This document shows positions 23,269 through 29,087 of a DNA stretch of 33,584 nt, piece by piece. The first letter of the stretch is position 1; each line of letters starts with the position of its first letter. The notes beneath the pieces were generated by a model. That model was not told where the DNA came from. It ran no database searches and saw nothing but the letters and a program-made list of their open reading frames with translations. Location of the stretch: positions 1 through 33,584 of the forward strand of contig CAZDKO010000019.1 in assembly GCA_964506075.1 (NCBI GenBank), given 5' to 3'. The stretch is from CAZDKO01 sp964506075 [NCBI: uncultured bacterium]. Its GTDB lineage: Bacteria; CAZDME01; JAYEMH01. The translations under genes and the position numbers were made by a program.

Positions 23269-23334
23269 ATGAGTTGCGGCCGATGCGGGACAAAAAAACC
23301 TAAAAAGACCAAAAAAACCAAGAAAAAGAAATAA
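23269..23334 (+). CDS. 21-residue CxxC/polylysine microprotein
   Basis: A short frame encoding MSCGRCGTKKPKKTKKTKKK plus one more lysine. It has an excellent ribosome site, AAGGAGG at 23256-23262, six bases before the ATG, and directly follows the lipoprotein operon. The head has two cysteines in CGRC, able to bind metal; the tail is almost all Lys and Thr, so the peptide is extremely basic and could bind nucleic acid or acidic lipid. It is too short for homology claims. The ribosome site and position support real expression; function is unknown. Confidence 0.5.
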   Translation: MSCGRCGTKKPKKTKKTKKKK

Positions 23335-23363
23335 AGTTTGAGATAAAGTATTTTCAGACGGGG

Positions 23364-23369
23364 TATAAT
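23364..23369 (+). promoter_or_regulatory. Possible -10 element before the DUF6132 gene
   Basis: A perfect TATAAT at 23364-23369, in GGGGTATAATTTAC, lies about 54 bases before the ATG at 23423. No -35 of good quality is found at 16-18 bases (TTGAGA is at 20). The context resembles the -10 flanks of the PEP-CTERM promoters. Confidence 0.4.
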
Positions 23370-23422
23370 TTACTGTTTTAATCACCGGTAAAGAAGGAAG
23401 TTTTATTCGGCTGGAGGAAAAA

Positions 23423-23581
23423 ATGAAAGTTTTTTTCGGTATAGTAATCGGTGGATTAATCGGTTTTGGTGTCGGATATTTTGGCAAATGTGCTTCCGGT
23501 AGTTGTCCGTTAACCAGTAATCCCCTCGTTAGCACGATAATAGGCGCAATAATAGGGGCGGTAATACTTAGTGTAAAATAA
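23423..23581 (+). CDS. DUF6132-type small membrane protein
   Basis: A 52-residue membrane protein. Two glycine-zipper helices (IVIGGLIGFGVGYF and TIIGAIIGAVILS) flank a loop KCASGSCPLTSNP. The C..GxCPLTSNP loop between glycine-rich helices is the hallmark of the DUF6132 family, small proteins that often neighbour thioredoxin- or rhodanese-like genes. The two loop cysteines (C23 and C28) could be redox-active or bind a ligand. GGAGG lies six to ten bases before the ATG at 23423. It sits among other small cysteine-rich or metal-binding genes. Role unknown; a redox or sulfur role is inference from family associations. Confidence 0.8.
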   Translation: MKVFFGIVIGGLIGFGVGYFGKCASGSCPLTSNPLVSTIIGAIIGAVILSVK

Positions 23582-23647
23582 GACAGGATTCAATGATTAA
23601 CTTTTATCAAAAGCACGGGTATTTTCAGGATATGAAAGGAGAGGGAA

Positions 23648-23989
23648 ATGCAAAAATGTAAAATTTGCAAGGTGCCTTTGGAAGGGTTCTTAAGTAAAAT
23701 ACCTAAGGCTCTATTCAAGGTTAAACCTTCTCAAGATAATCCTGAAATCTGTAATAAATGTGCCGCCACCAAAAATATTTCAAAGACAGAAGACAAAGGA
23801 ATTCTAAAATACAAATGTCAGATTTGCCAGAGAATGATTGATGAAAATCATGCTCTGGTGCATATCAAGGCCGAGGAATATTTAATAAACCTCATTAAGA
23901 AAGACCATCCTCAATGGAAAGATAAAGAGGTCACCTGCAGGGAATGTATCGATTATTACCGAAAGTTAATAAAAGAAGCAGAAATTTGA
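23648..23989 (+). CDS. Eight-cysteine zinc-ribbon-like protein
   Basis: A 113-residue soluble protein with four CxxC pairs: C4/C7, C35/C38, C57/C60 and C97/C100. The pairs are spaced so that two zinc sites are possible, one in each half. The stretch between C60 and C97 (ENHALVHIKAEEYLINLIKK) is helical. There is no signal peptide. AAAGGAGAGGG before the ATG at 23648 is a good ribosome site. A nucleic-acid or protein-binding role is possible, but no family is recognised. It is followed 57 bp later by the half-ferritin-like gene. Confidence 0.78.
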   Translation: MQKCKICKVPLEGFLSKIPKALFKVKPSQDNPEICNKCAATKNISKTEDKGILKYKCQICQRMIDENHALVHIKAEEYLINLIKKDHPQWKDKEVTCRECIDYYRKLIKEAEI

Positions 23990-24046
23990 TAATCCCCGGA
24001 GCGTAAAATACATCTTTAAACAAAAATGATGTGAAAGGAGAAATTT

Positions 24047-24226
24047 GTGACCACAGTGGAAGTTTTAAATTTAGCCCTTTCTAAAGAAAAACAAGCCATA
24101 AAATTGTATCAGAACATGGCGGTTAAACACCCGGCTGTAAGAGAATTATTAAATTTTTTGGCTAACGAAGAAATGAAACATAAAAAAATGATTGAAGAGG
24201 AAATTTCCAGGATTAACCGCTCCTGA
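24047..24226 (+). CDS. Half-ferritin/rubrerythrin-like small protein
   Basis: A 59-residue, entirely helical protein starting at GTG 24047 with AAAGGAG at 24034-24040. It reads as two helices: VLNLALSKEKQAIKLYQNMA and LLNFLANEEMKHKKMIEEEI. E14 in the first helix and E42-x-x-H45 in the second reproduce one half of a ferritin-like di-iron site (E ... ExxH). Full rubrerythrins contain two such halves in one chain, so this one would need to dimerise to build a bundle, as encapsulated ferritins do. It is shorter than those, and no encapsulin gene is here. Iron binding is inferred from the motif only. Confidence 0.72.
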   Translation: MTTVEVLNLALSKEKQAIKLYQNMAVKHPAVRELLNFLANEEMKHKKMIEEEISRINRS

Positions 24227-24277
24227 TATTTTATATGTTACTTACCGGAATAAAAAATTAAAACATATGAACAAAAT

Positions 24278-24787
24278 ATGGAAATAATCGCTTTACTGAT
24301 TCTGGGACTATTCGGAATAATAGGTTTCGGGGCCATTTTTTTCACCACTTTCGGCACATTTATTATTTTTATTGGAATATTGCTATATGCTTTTTTAACC
24401 GGTTTTTCAATAATATCCTTCAAAACCCTTACAATTATTTTTTTGCTGTATCTTACCGGTGAAGTATTTGAATATTTACTGGTAATAGTAGGGGCGAAAA
24501 AATTCGGCGCCTCCAACGGAGCGATTGTCGGTGCCATCATCGGTGGAATTGTCGGCGCAATTGTCGGAATGTCTTTTCTGGGAAGCGGCCTTATTATGGG
24601 AACTTTTCTGGGTATTTTTCTGGGAGCGTTAGTAGTTGAATTATTTATCCAGAGAAATTTAATCAAGTCGCTTAAAGCCGGAACCGGCGGGGTGTTAGGA
24701 CGATTCAGTTCAATTCTGGTTAAGGCGTTTATCGCCATTATCATGCTGGTTATCGTTATAACCAGAATAGCCGGTAAAGGCTTTTAA
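24278..24787 (+). CDS. DUF456 family integral membrane protein
   Basis: A 169-residue hydrophobic protein with four or five membrane helices. The glycine-rich central part (GAKKFGASNGAIVGAIIGGIVGAIVG, about residues 73-98) and LGIFLGALVVELF are characteristic of DUF456 proteins. The end is RFSSILVKAFIAIIMLVIVI. No active residues are evident, and the family has no settled function. There is no strong ribosome site before the ATG at 24278; the six-residue frame beginning at an ATG ten bases upstream is not in phase. The glycine repeats also open a long frame on the opposite strand that is not a gene. Confidence 0.86.
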   Translation: MEIIALLILGLFGIIGFGAIFFTTFGTFIIFIGILLYAFLTGFSIISFKTLTIIFLLYLTGEVFEYLLVIVGAKKFGASNGAIVGAIIGGIVGAIVGMSFLGSGLIMGTFLGIFLGALVVELFIQRNLIKSLKAGTGGVLGRFSSILVKAFIAIIMLVIVITRIAGKGF

Positions 24788-24825
24788 ATTATATTTTTAA
24801 TTAGTTACCACCTGAGGAGATAGTT

Positions 24826-25371
24826 ATGAAAAAGATTTTTGGGATTCTGTTATTTATAGTTTTTTTTACCTGTAATGTATATGGAACACAGAATAAAGGA
24901 GAAGATATGATTGTTATATTGGAGACCAATCAGGGGAATATAGAACTTAAATTAATGCCGGAGGTAGCCCCCAAGGCATGTGAAAATTTTATCGGCCTGG
25001 TTAAAAAAGGATATTATGACGGGGTGTCGTTTCATAGAGTAATCAAAAATTTTATGATTCAAGGGGGGGATCCGACCGGAACCGGAAGAGGGGGCGGTTC
25101 AATCTGGGGGGTGCCTTTTGAAGACGAAGTAAGTGCGGGAATCAGATTTGATAAAGCAGGACTTCTGGCTATGGCTAATGCGGGACCCGGGACAAACGGG
25201 AGTCAGTTTTTTATCACTACCGCTATAACGCCGTGGCTTAATATGAAACATACGATTTTTGGAGAAGTGACTGCGGGGTATGATGTAGTTCAGAAAATAG
25301 AAAATATAGAGACTGATTCTAAAGATAGACCTGTTGTTGAACAGAAAATTATAAAAGCCTACCTAAAGTAA
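24826..25371 (+). CDS. Exported cyclophilin-type peptidyl-prolyl isomerase
   Basis: A 181-residue cyclophilin with a signal peptide (about 1-20, FGILLFIVFFTCNVYG), so it is predicted periplasmic. The cyclophilin core has YYDGVSFHRVIKNFMIQGGD (catalytic Arg within FHR), GPGTNGSQFFIT and WLNMKHTIFGEV, all conserved and complete. It catalyses cis-trans isomerisation of proline bonds and helps fold exported proteins. A second methionine at 28 would give a cytoplasmic form, but GAGGAGATAG before the first ATG supports the long form. It stands as a single gene; the BI-1 gene starts 63 bp downstream with its own ribosome site. Confidence 0.93.
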   Translation: MKKIFGILLFIVFFTCNVYGTQNKGEDMIVILETNQGNIELKLMPEVAPKACENFIGLVKKGYYDGVSFHRVIKNFMIQGGDPTGTGRGGGSIWGVPFEDEVSAGIRFDKAGLLAMANAGPGTNGSQFFITTAITPWLNMKHTIFGEVTAGYDVVQKIENIETDSKDRPVVEQKIIKAYLK

Positions 25372-25434
25372 ATCCATTATAATTTTTAAGATAATTAATT
25401 CCGGAATAATTTTTCCGGGAAAGGAGTTTAGATA

Positions 25435-26160
25435 ATGATACGCTCTGGAAACCCCGCTTTAAGAAGTAACGTTTTTACCGGGGTGCGTCCGGTTGATTCA
25501 ACGGACGTTATGACCATTCAAGGTACCGTTAATAAAACTTTTATCCTGCTGGCGCTTATAATTTTTAGCGCTGGCTGGGTGTGGAGTAATCCTATCCGTT
25601 ATTTACCCCTCCTGTGGATAGGATTAATCGGTGGTTTTATTGTGGCTATGGTGACTATTTTTAAAAAACAATGGGCCGCTTTTACTTCGCCGATATACGC
25701 TGTTTTAGAGGGTCTGGTGCTGGGGGGGATTTCTGCTTTAATGGAAAAAGCTTATCCCGGGATTGTTATGCAAGCGGTGGGGTTGACTTTTTCTACACTA
25801 TTTTGTCTCCTTTTAGCTTATAAATCCAGATTAATAAAAGTAACGGAAAATTTTAAACTGGGAATTGTAGCTGCTACCGGAGGGATTGCTTTACTCTATC
25901 TGACCACTTTAGTTTTGGGATTTTTTGGCGTTAAAGTGCCGTTTATTTACGAAAGCGGACCTATTGGCATCGGATTTAGCTTTTTTGTGGTAATTATTGC
26001 CGCTCTTAACCTGGTTATTGATTTTGATTTTATTGAAAAGGGAGCTCAATCCGGGGCGCCTAAATACCTTGAGTGGTACGGTGCTTTTGGCTTAATAGTT
26101 ACTCTTATCTGGCTTTATCTTGAAATATTAAGATTACTGGCTAAATTAAAAGAGCGTTAG
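25435..26160 (+). CDS. Bax inhibitor-1/YccA family membrane protein
   Basis: A 241-residue integral membrane protein with seven predicted helices. The N terminus begins RSGNPALRSNVF and DVMTIQGTVNKTFILLAL, as in the YccA/BI-1 YetJ-like group with this extended N terminus. Conserved pieces include TSPIYAVLEGLVLGGIS, ALNLVIDFDFIEKGA and the acidic C-terminal region WYGAFGLIVTLIWLYLEILRLL. Bacterial members are linked to calcium leak and to regulation of membrane proteases, but the role here is unknown. GGAGTT lies before the ATG. Length is normal. No partner gene is obvious. Confidence 0.92.
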   Translation: MIRSGNPALRSNVFTGVRPVDSTDVMTIQGTVNKTFILLALIIFSAGWVWSNPIRYLPLLWIGLIGGFIVAMVTIFKKQWAAFTSPIYAVLEGLVLGGISALMEKAYPGIVMQAVGLTFSTLFCLLLAYKSRLIKVTENFKLGIVAATGGIALLYLTTLVLGFFGVKVPFIYESGPIGIGFSFFVVIIAALNLVIDFDFIEKGAQSGAPKYLEWYGAFGLIVTLIWLYLEILRLLAKLKER

Positions 26161-26274
26161 TTTAACAAAAGAAACAAAAAATCTTATTAGACTTTTAATT
26201 TTAAAAATGGTATATTCATATAAAACAATTTAGAGCGTTTTGCTTTTAAGTTATAAGCATAAAAGACGAAGCCG

Positions 26275-26304
26275 TTGATTAAGATTTTTAGCAGTCATTA
26301 TTAT
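26275..26304 (+). promoter_or_regulatory. Possible promoter before the NTase/TPM pair
   Basis: TTGATT (26275-26280), an 18-base spacer and TATTAT (26299-26304) lie about 35 bases before the ATG at 26340. The region is AT-rich, so chance matches are likely. Confidence 0.35.
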
Positions 26305-26339
26305 TTTATATTCTATATATAGATCGTATAGGGTAAAAA

Positions 26340-27080
26340 ATGGCGGAATTAAATTTAGCTAAGCTTAGAGTTGAAGTCAGAAAATTAATCGAACTTTATA
26401 TAACCAGATTAATTGAAATTTACAATAAGGATATCCTTTCGATTAATTTATACGGAAGTGCTGTGGGTAATGATTTCTCGCCGAAAAATTCTGACATTAA
26501 TGTTTTGTTTATTTTTAAAAAACTGACTTTTCAAGATTTAAAAAAAGACTTGAATGTTATTTCACAGGGAATAAGTAAAAAAATTGCCGTCCCGTTATTT
26601 TTAACCCTGGAAGAGATAACTACCTCCCTGGATATATTTCCTGTGGAATTTTTGGAAATTAAAGAAAATTATCTTTGCCTTTATGGAGATGATATACTGG
26701 CTACACTGGAACTGAGCAATAAAAATTTAAAGCTTTTTTGCAAAGAACAGATAAAAGGAAAAGTCATTCGTCTGCGTCAGGCTTATATGGAGGTGGGATT
26801 AAGAAAAAAAGGAGTAGAGATGTTGATGAAGGAATCTTTGTATTCTCTCATTCCGATTTTCCGTAATTTATTAAGGTTGAAAAAGATTTCTCCTCCGGTC
26901 AGTAAAGAAAATGTTTTGGTGAAATTTTCGGAAAAATTTAAACTGGATGTGGAACCGTTTATGCGTATATTGAAGGATAAACGGGACGATGAAAAAATAA
27001 ACGAAGAGAACGTTGATGTTTATTTTGAAAAGTACTTTAACCAGATAGAAAAAATAGCTGATATCGCTGGTGACCTATGA
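26340..27080 (+). CDS. Nucleotidyltransferase-fold protein with altered active site
   Basis: A 246-residue cytoplasmic protein. Residues 34-60 read INLYGSAVGNDFSPKNSDIN, the nucleotidyltransferase GSx(n)DxD region, but the second acidic residue is N54 instead of Asp. With a lost metal ligand, catalysis may be weak or absent, although related proteins with SDIN/SDVN are known. The C-terminal half (about 130-245) is helical, with LFCKEQIKGKVIRLRQAYME. The ATG at 26340 has only a weak ribosome site (AGGG). The stop overlaps the TPM gene start by four bases (ATGA), so the two are translationally coupled. Cellular role unknown; a regulatory, non-catalytic function is inference. Confidence 0.78.
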   Translation: MAELNLAKLRVEVRKLIELYITRLIEIYNKDILSINLYGSAVGNDFSPKNSDINVLFIFKKLTFQDLKKDLNVISQGISKKIAVPLFLTLEEITTSLDIFPVEFLEIKENYLCLYGDDILATLELSNKNLKLFCKEQIKGKVIRLRQAYMEVGLRKKGVEMLMKESLYSLIPIFRNLLRLKKISPPVSKENVLVKFSEKFKLDVEPFMRILKDKRDDEKINEENVDVYFEKYFNQIEKIADIAGDL

Positions 27081-27814
27081 AAAGAATAGTAGTTTTGACG
27101 CTTATCTGGGGATTTTTTTTAACCGGGGGGGCTTTGTATGCTGAAGATGAGTTCCCTGAAAAAGGGGGCTTTATCAATGATTTCGCTTCGGTTTTATCCG
27201 ATAAGGAAAAAACAGATTTAGAAAATGTATTGGCAGAGTTGGAGAAAAAAACCAGTGCGGAAGTTTATGTGGTAACCGTAGAGACAACTCAGCCTTTAGG
27301 GATACATAAATACGCAGTAAATATGTTTGAAAATTGGCAAATTGGTAAAGAAGATAAAGATAACGGGTTGCTTTTTTTAATAGCGCTGGATGATAGACAG
27401 GTAAGAATTGCTGTAGGGTCGGGATTGGCGGAGGCTATTTCCGATGAGACGGCTTTAAAAATTGTCAATAAAATTGTTATCCCTGCCTGCCGGCAGGGTA
27501 CCTACGCTAAGGGTATCATAGACGGTACTTTAGCGATTGTTAATTTAATTGCCAAGGAAGCCGGGATAAGTCTTTCTACAATTAAAAATTTTTCAAAAGT
27601 CTATATGCCGCGTACTAAAGCCCCTTTAGTAATAATATCTTTTTTGGTGTTGGGGGTAGCGGCGTTCTTCCTGGCAAAAATAGTATTGTGGTGGGCAATT
27701 TTGACTCCGAAAACATACCGCCGCAAAGGCGGGTTCTGGTATGCTCCAGGGCCTGAAGGAATTTCAGGAGGTTTTAGCGGCGGTTTTGGTGGTTTTGGAG
27801 GAAAGATTATTTAA
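27077..27814 (+). CDS. TPM domain (YgcG family) membrane protein
   Basis: A 245-residue exported protein. A signal peptide (about 1-22) precedes the TPM domain (about 30-160): FINDFASVLSDKEKTDLENV, SAEVYVVTVETT and DNGLLFLIALDDRQVRIAVG, all family hallmarks. IVIPACRQGTYAKGI fills the place where relatives carry a motif like IPxFRQGDYxxGI. A membrane helix near 188-210 (LVIISFLVLGVAAFFLAKIVL) and a Gly/Phe tail ending SGGFGGFGG follow. TPM proteins bind calcium and are linked to photosystem repair in plants; in bacteria they often neighbour LemA. It is coupled to the upstream nucleotidyltransferase-fold gene by ATGA. Confidence 0.9.
   Translation: MKRIVVLTLIWGFFLTGGALYAEDEFPEKGGFINDFASVLSDKEKTDLENVLAELEKKTSAEVYVVTVETTQPLGIHKYAVNMFENWQIGKEDKDNGLLFLIALDDRQVRIAVGSGLAEAISDETALKIVNKIVIPACRQGTYAKGIIDGTLAIVNLIAKEAGISLSTIKNFSKVYMPRTKAPLVIISFLVLGVAAFFLAKIVLWWAILTPKTYRRKGGFWYAPGPEGISGGFSGGFGGFGGKII
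27486..27497. repeat. REP-like palindrome inside the TPM gene
   Basis: CCTGCCGGCAGG is a perfect 12-base palindrome within GTTATCCCTGCCTGCCGGCA-type sequence. It encodes the ACRQG part of VIPACRQG. Its composition is GC-rich against an AT-rich gene, and it is related to the CCTGCC/GGCAGG arms at 9561-9604. Similar palindromes that encode PACRQ- or LPAGRQ-type peptides are known from other uncultured genomes. Confidence 0.55.
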
Positions 27815-27872
27815 GAAAAAAAGCAACGAATTTTTGAATATTAATTTTTAACATTAGACAAGGAGGAAAAGT

Positions 27873-28109
27873 ATGCCTTATGACAACAGTTTAGATGAAC
27901 AATTATTTTCAGAATCCTGGGAAAATGATTCGCAACGATTAACTGTAAACGTCTATTCCTATAATAAAGGAGCCAAGAAAATGCAGATTAATCGTGAAAA
28001 TAAAGACCAGCAGGGTGAATTTAGATTTGCCAAGCTGGGAAGATTGACCAAGGAAGAAGTGGAAGGGATTCTTCCTTTGATGCAGCAGGCTCTGAAAAAG
28101 ATGGATTAG
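27873..28109 (+). CDS. Small conserved-looking hypothetical protein
   Basis: A 78-residue soluble protein. The central part RLTVNVYSYNKGAKKMQINR is strand-like, then EFRFAKLGRLTKEEVEGILP and LMQQALKKM form a helix. The strand-rich half followed by a helix loosely recalls PC4-like single-stranded DNA-binding proteins, but this is weak and I do not assign it. AAGGAGG lies before the ATG at 27873 and the gene is 58 bp after the TPM stop. No signal peptide or membrane helix is visible. Function unknown. Confidence 0.72.
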   Translation: MPYDNSLDEQLFSESWENDSQRLTVNVYSYNKGAKKMQINRENKDQQGEFRFAKLGRLTKEEVEGILPLMQQALKKMD

Positions 28110-28219
28110 TACATAAATAGTTTTTTGCTTTGCCGTTTTTGTTTTTATGTCTGGAGTTCCTGACAGAATAATAAGGTAGTAAAAAAAATGAAGAAGATGT
28201 TGGTAAAGAGATAAATAAC

Positions 28220-28250
28220 GCCCGCTAGAATTGTTTTAATTTTAGCGGGC
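28220..28250 (+). promoter_or_regulatory. 13-bp hairpin in the leader of the 28279 gene
   Basis: GCCCGCTAGAATT (28220-28232) pairs with AATTTTAGCGGGC (28238-28250) around GTTTT, with one G-U pair. No T run follows, so it is not a standard terminator. It ends 13 bases before an extended ribosome site. It may terminate inefficiently, protect the mRNA or regulate translation. Confidence 0.55.
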
Positions 28251-28262
28251 TGAATAATTCTT

Positions 28263-28274
28263 AAAGGAGGTGAT
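28263..28274 (+). promoter_or_regulatory. Extended Shine-Dalgarno site
   Basis: AAAGGAGGTGAT is complementary to nearly the whole 3' end of bacterial 16S rRNA, longer than any other ribosome site in the window. It sets the start of the following gene at 28279 and suggests high translation. Confidence 0.7.
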
Positions 28275-28278
28275 TTAA

Positions 28279-28761
28279 ATGAAAAATCAGAAAAAGAATT
28301 TCAGATGGTTTTTTGTTCTGGTCTTGATTATTTTCGGGGTGATGACATTGGCTTCCAACGGGTCAGCAATGATGTTAAAAGTAGGCAACGCCAAGGAAAA
28401 AGCTAAAGCCGAAGCCAACATAGTTGATGAAAAGGGTAAAAAAATATTAAAAATAAGTCTTGAAGGCTTAGAACCGGATTCTGTTTATACGGTGTGGTTT
28501 GTCAAGACGGGACCGAAACGAGAAAAAATCGGTGTGGGGAAGGCCCCCCATTCTTTTATGTCTAACGGGGAGGGAAAAGCAAATTTCACCGCGGAAGTAA
28601 CTGATGAACAGCTTCAAAAAGGGAATCTCCTTAGAGTTAGCTTTAACAATGATAGTAATGCGAATAATTCGGATGAGGCTAATCTCACGACCGCCTTTTA
28701 TGCTCCTTTAATGACTTTAAAATCGCCGGCTCCGACCGAGTCTTTACCACCGACTCCTTGA
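28279..28761 (+). CDS. Secreted protein, function unknown
   Basis: A 160-residue exported protein. The signal peptide runs to about residue 33 (FFVLVLIIFGVMTLASNGSA). The mature domain (about 35-140) is beta-rich with EANIVDEKGKKILKISLEGL, PDSVYTVWFV, and KANFTAEVTDEQLQKGNLLR. The strand pattern and VYTVWFV resemble small periplasmic Ig-like domains that bind metals or other proteins, but no ligand motif is clear. The last 20 residues are rich in Pro, Ser and Thr (SPAPTESLPPTP) and look like a flexible end. Translation is set by an extended ribosome site after a stem-loop. It stands alone. Confidence 0.76.
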   Translation: MKNQKKNFRWFFVLVLIIFGVMTLASNGSAMMLKVGNAKEKAKAEANIVDEKGKKILKISLEGLEPDSVYTVWFVKTGPKREKIGVGKAPHSFMSNGEGKANFTAEVTDEQLQKGNLLRVSFNNDSNANNSDEANLTTAFYAPLMTLKSPAPTESLPPTP

Positions 28762-28799
28762 TTTTTCAGTCTTGAAATAATTAAGGGGGAAACAAAGGA

Positions 28800-28835
28800 T
28801 TAACAGAGTTGGTAACTTGATACCAACTCTGTTAA
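28800..28835. repeat. Perfect 15-bp inverted repeat without a T tract
   Basis: TTAACAGAGTTGGTA (28800-28814) and its exact reverse complement TACCAACTCTGTTAA (28821-28835) surround a 6-base loop. It follows the secreted-protein gene by 38 bp. No run of T follows on the + strand, so it may be a terminator of another class or a protein-binding palindrome. The rest of the 28762-29087 gap holds a promoter and nothing else I can identify. Confidence 0.7.
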
Positions 28836-28948
28836 GGCGGTTAATTTATAGAAAAATGTAAAGCAGTTTTCTTTATTAATGCTTTTATAGCGATGTATAT
28901 ATTTTTCTACGGATTAATATAATTACAGAATACCTCAAGAAAAAAAAT

Positions 28949-28978
28949 TTGCTAAAGACACCTCTCCTGTGGTATAAT
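28949..28978 (+). promoter_or_regulatory. Promoter of the HAF-repeat PEP-CTERM gene
   Basis: TTGCTA (28949-28954), an 18-base spacer and a perfect TATAAT (28973-28978) match the promoter at 7892 in hexamers, spacing and flanks (AAAAAATTTGCT and GTGGTATAATT). The predicted leader to the ATG at 29088 is about 100 bases. Confidence 0.75.
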
Positions 28979-29087
28979 TCCCTTGTAATTAAAAATTAAC
29001 ATATCTATATTACCGCGGTGAAATAGATAACTTTGTAATGTCCTTCCTTATTTTTATTCGTTTCCTGCCGGGAGAAGCCAGGCTTTA

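Noticed and set aside
23254-23535. Minus-strand frame opposite the microprotein and DUF6132 genes
   Set aside because: The + strand frames here have strong ribosome sites and a recognised family motif; the reverse product is low-complexity.
24238-24744. Minus-strand frame opposite the DUF456 gene
   Set aside because: The repeated hydrophobic and glycine codons of the membrane protein read as Ile/Pro/Ala/Lys repeats in reverse. No homology or ribosome site is visible.
28110-28219. Eight-residue frame with ATG at about 28189
   Set aside because: It lacks a ribosome site at proper spacing and is too short to support.
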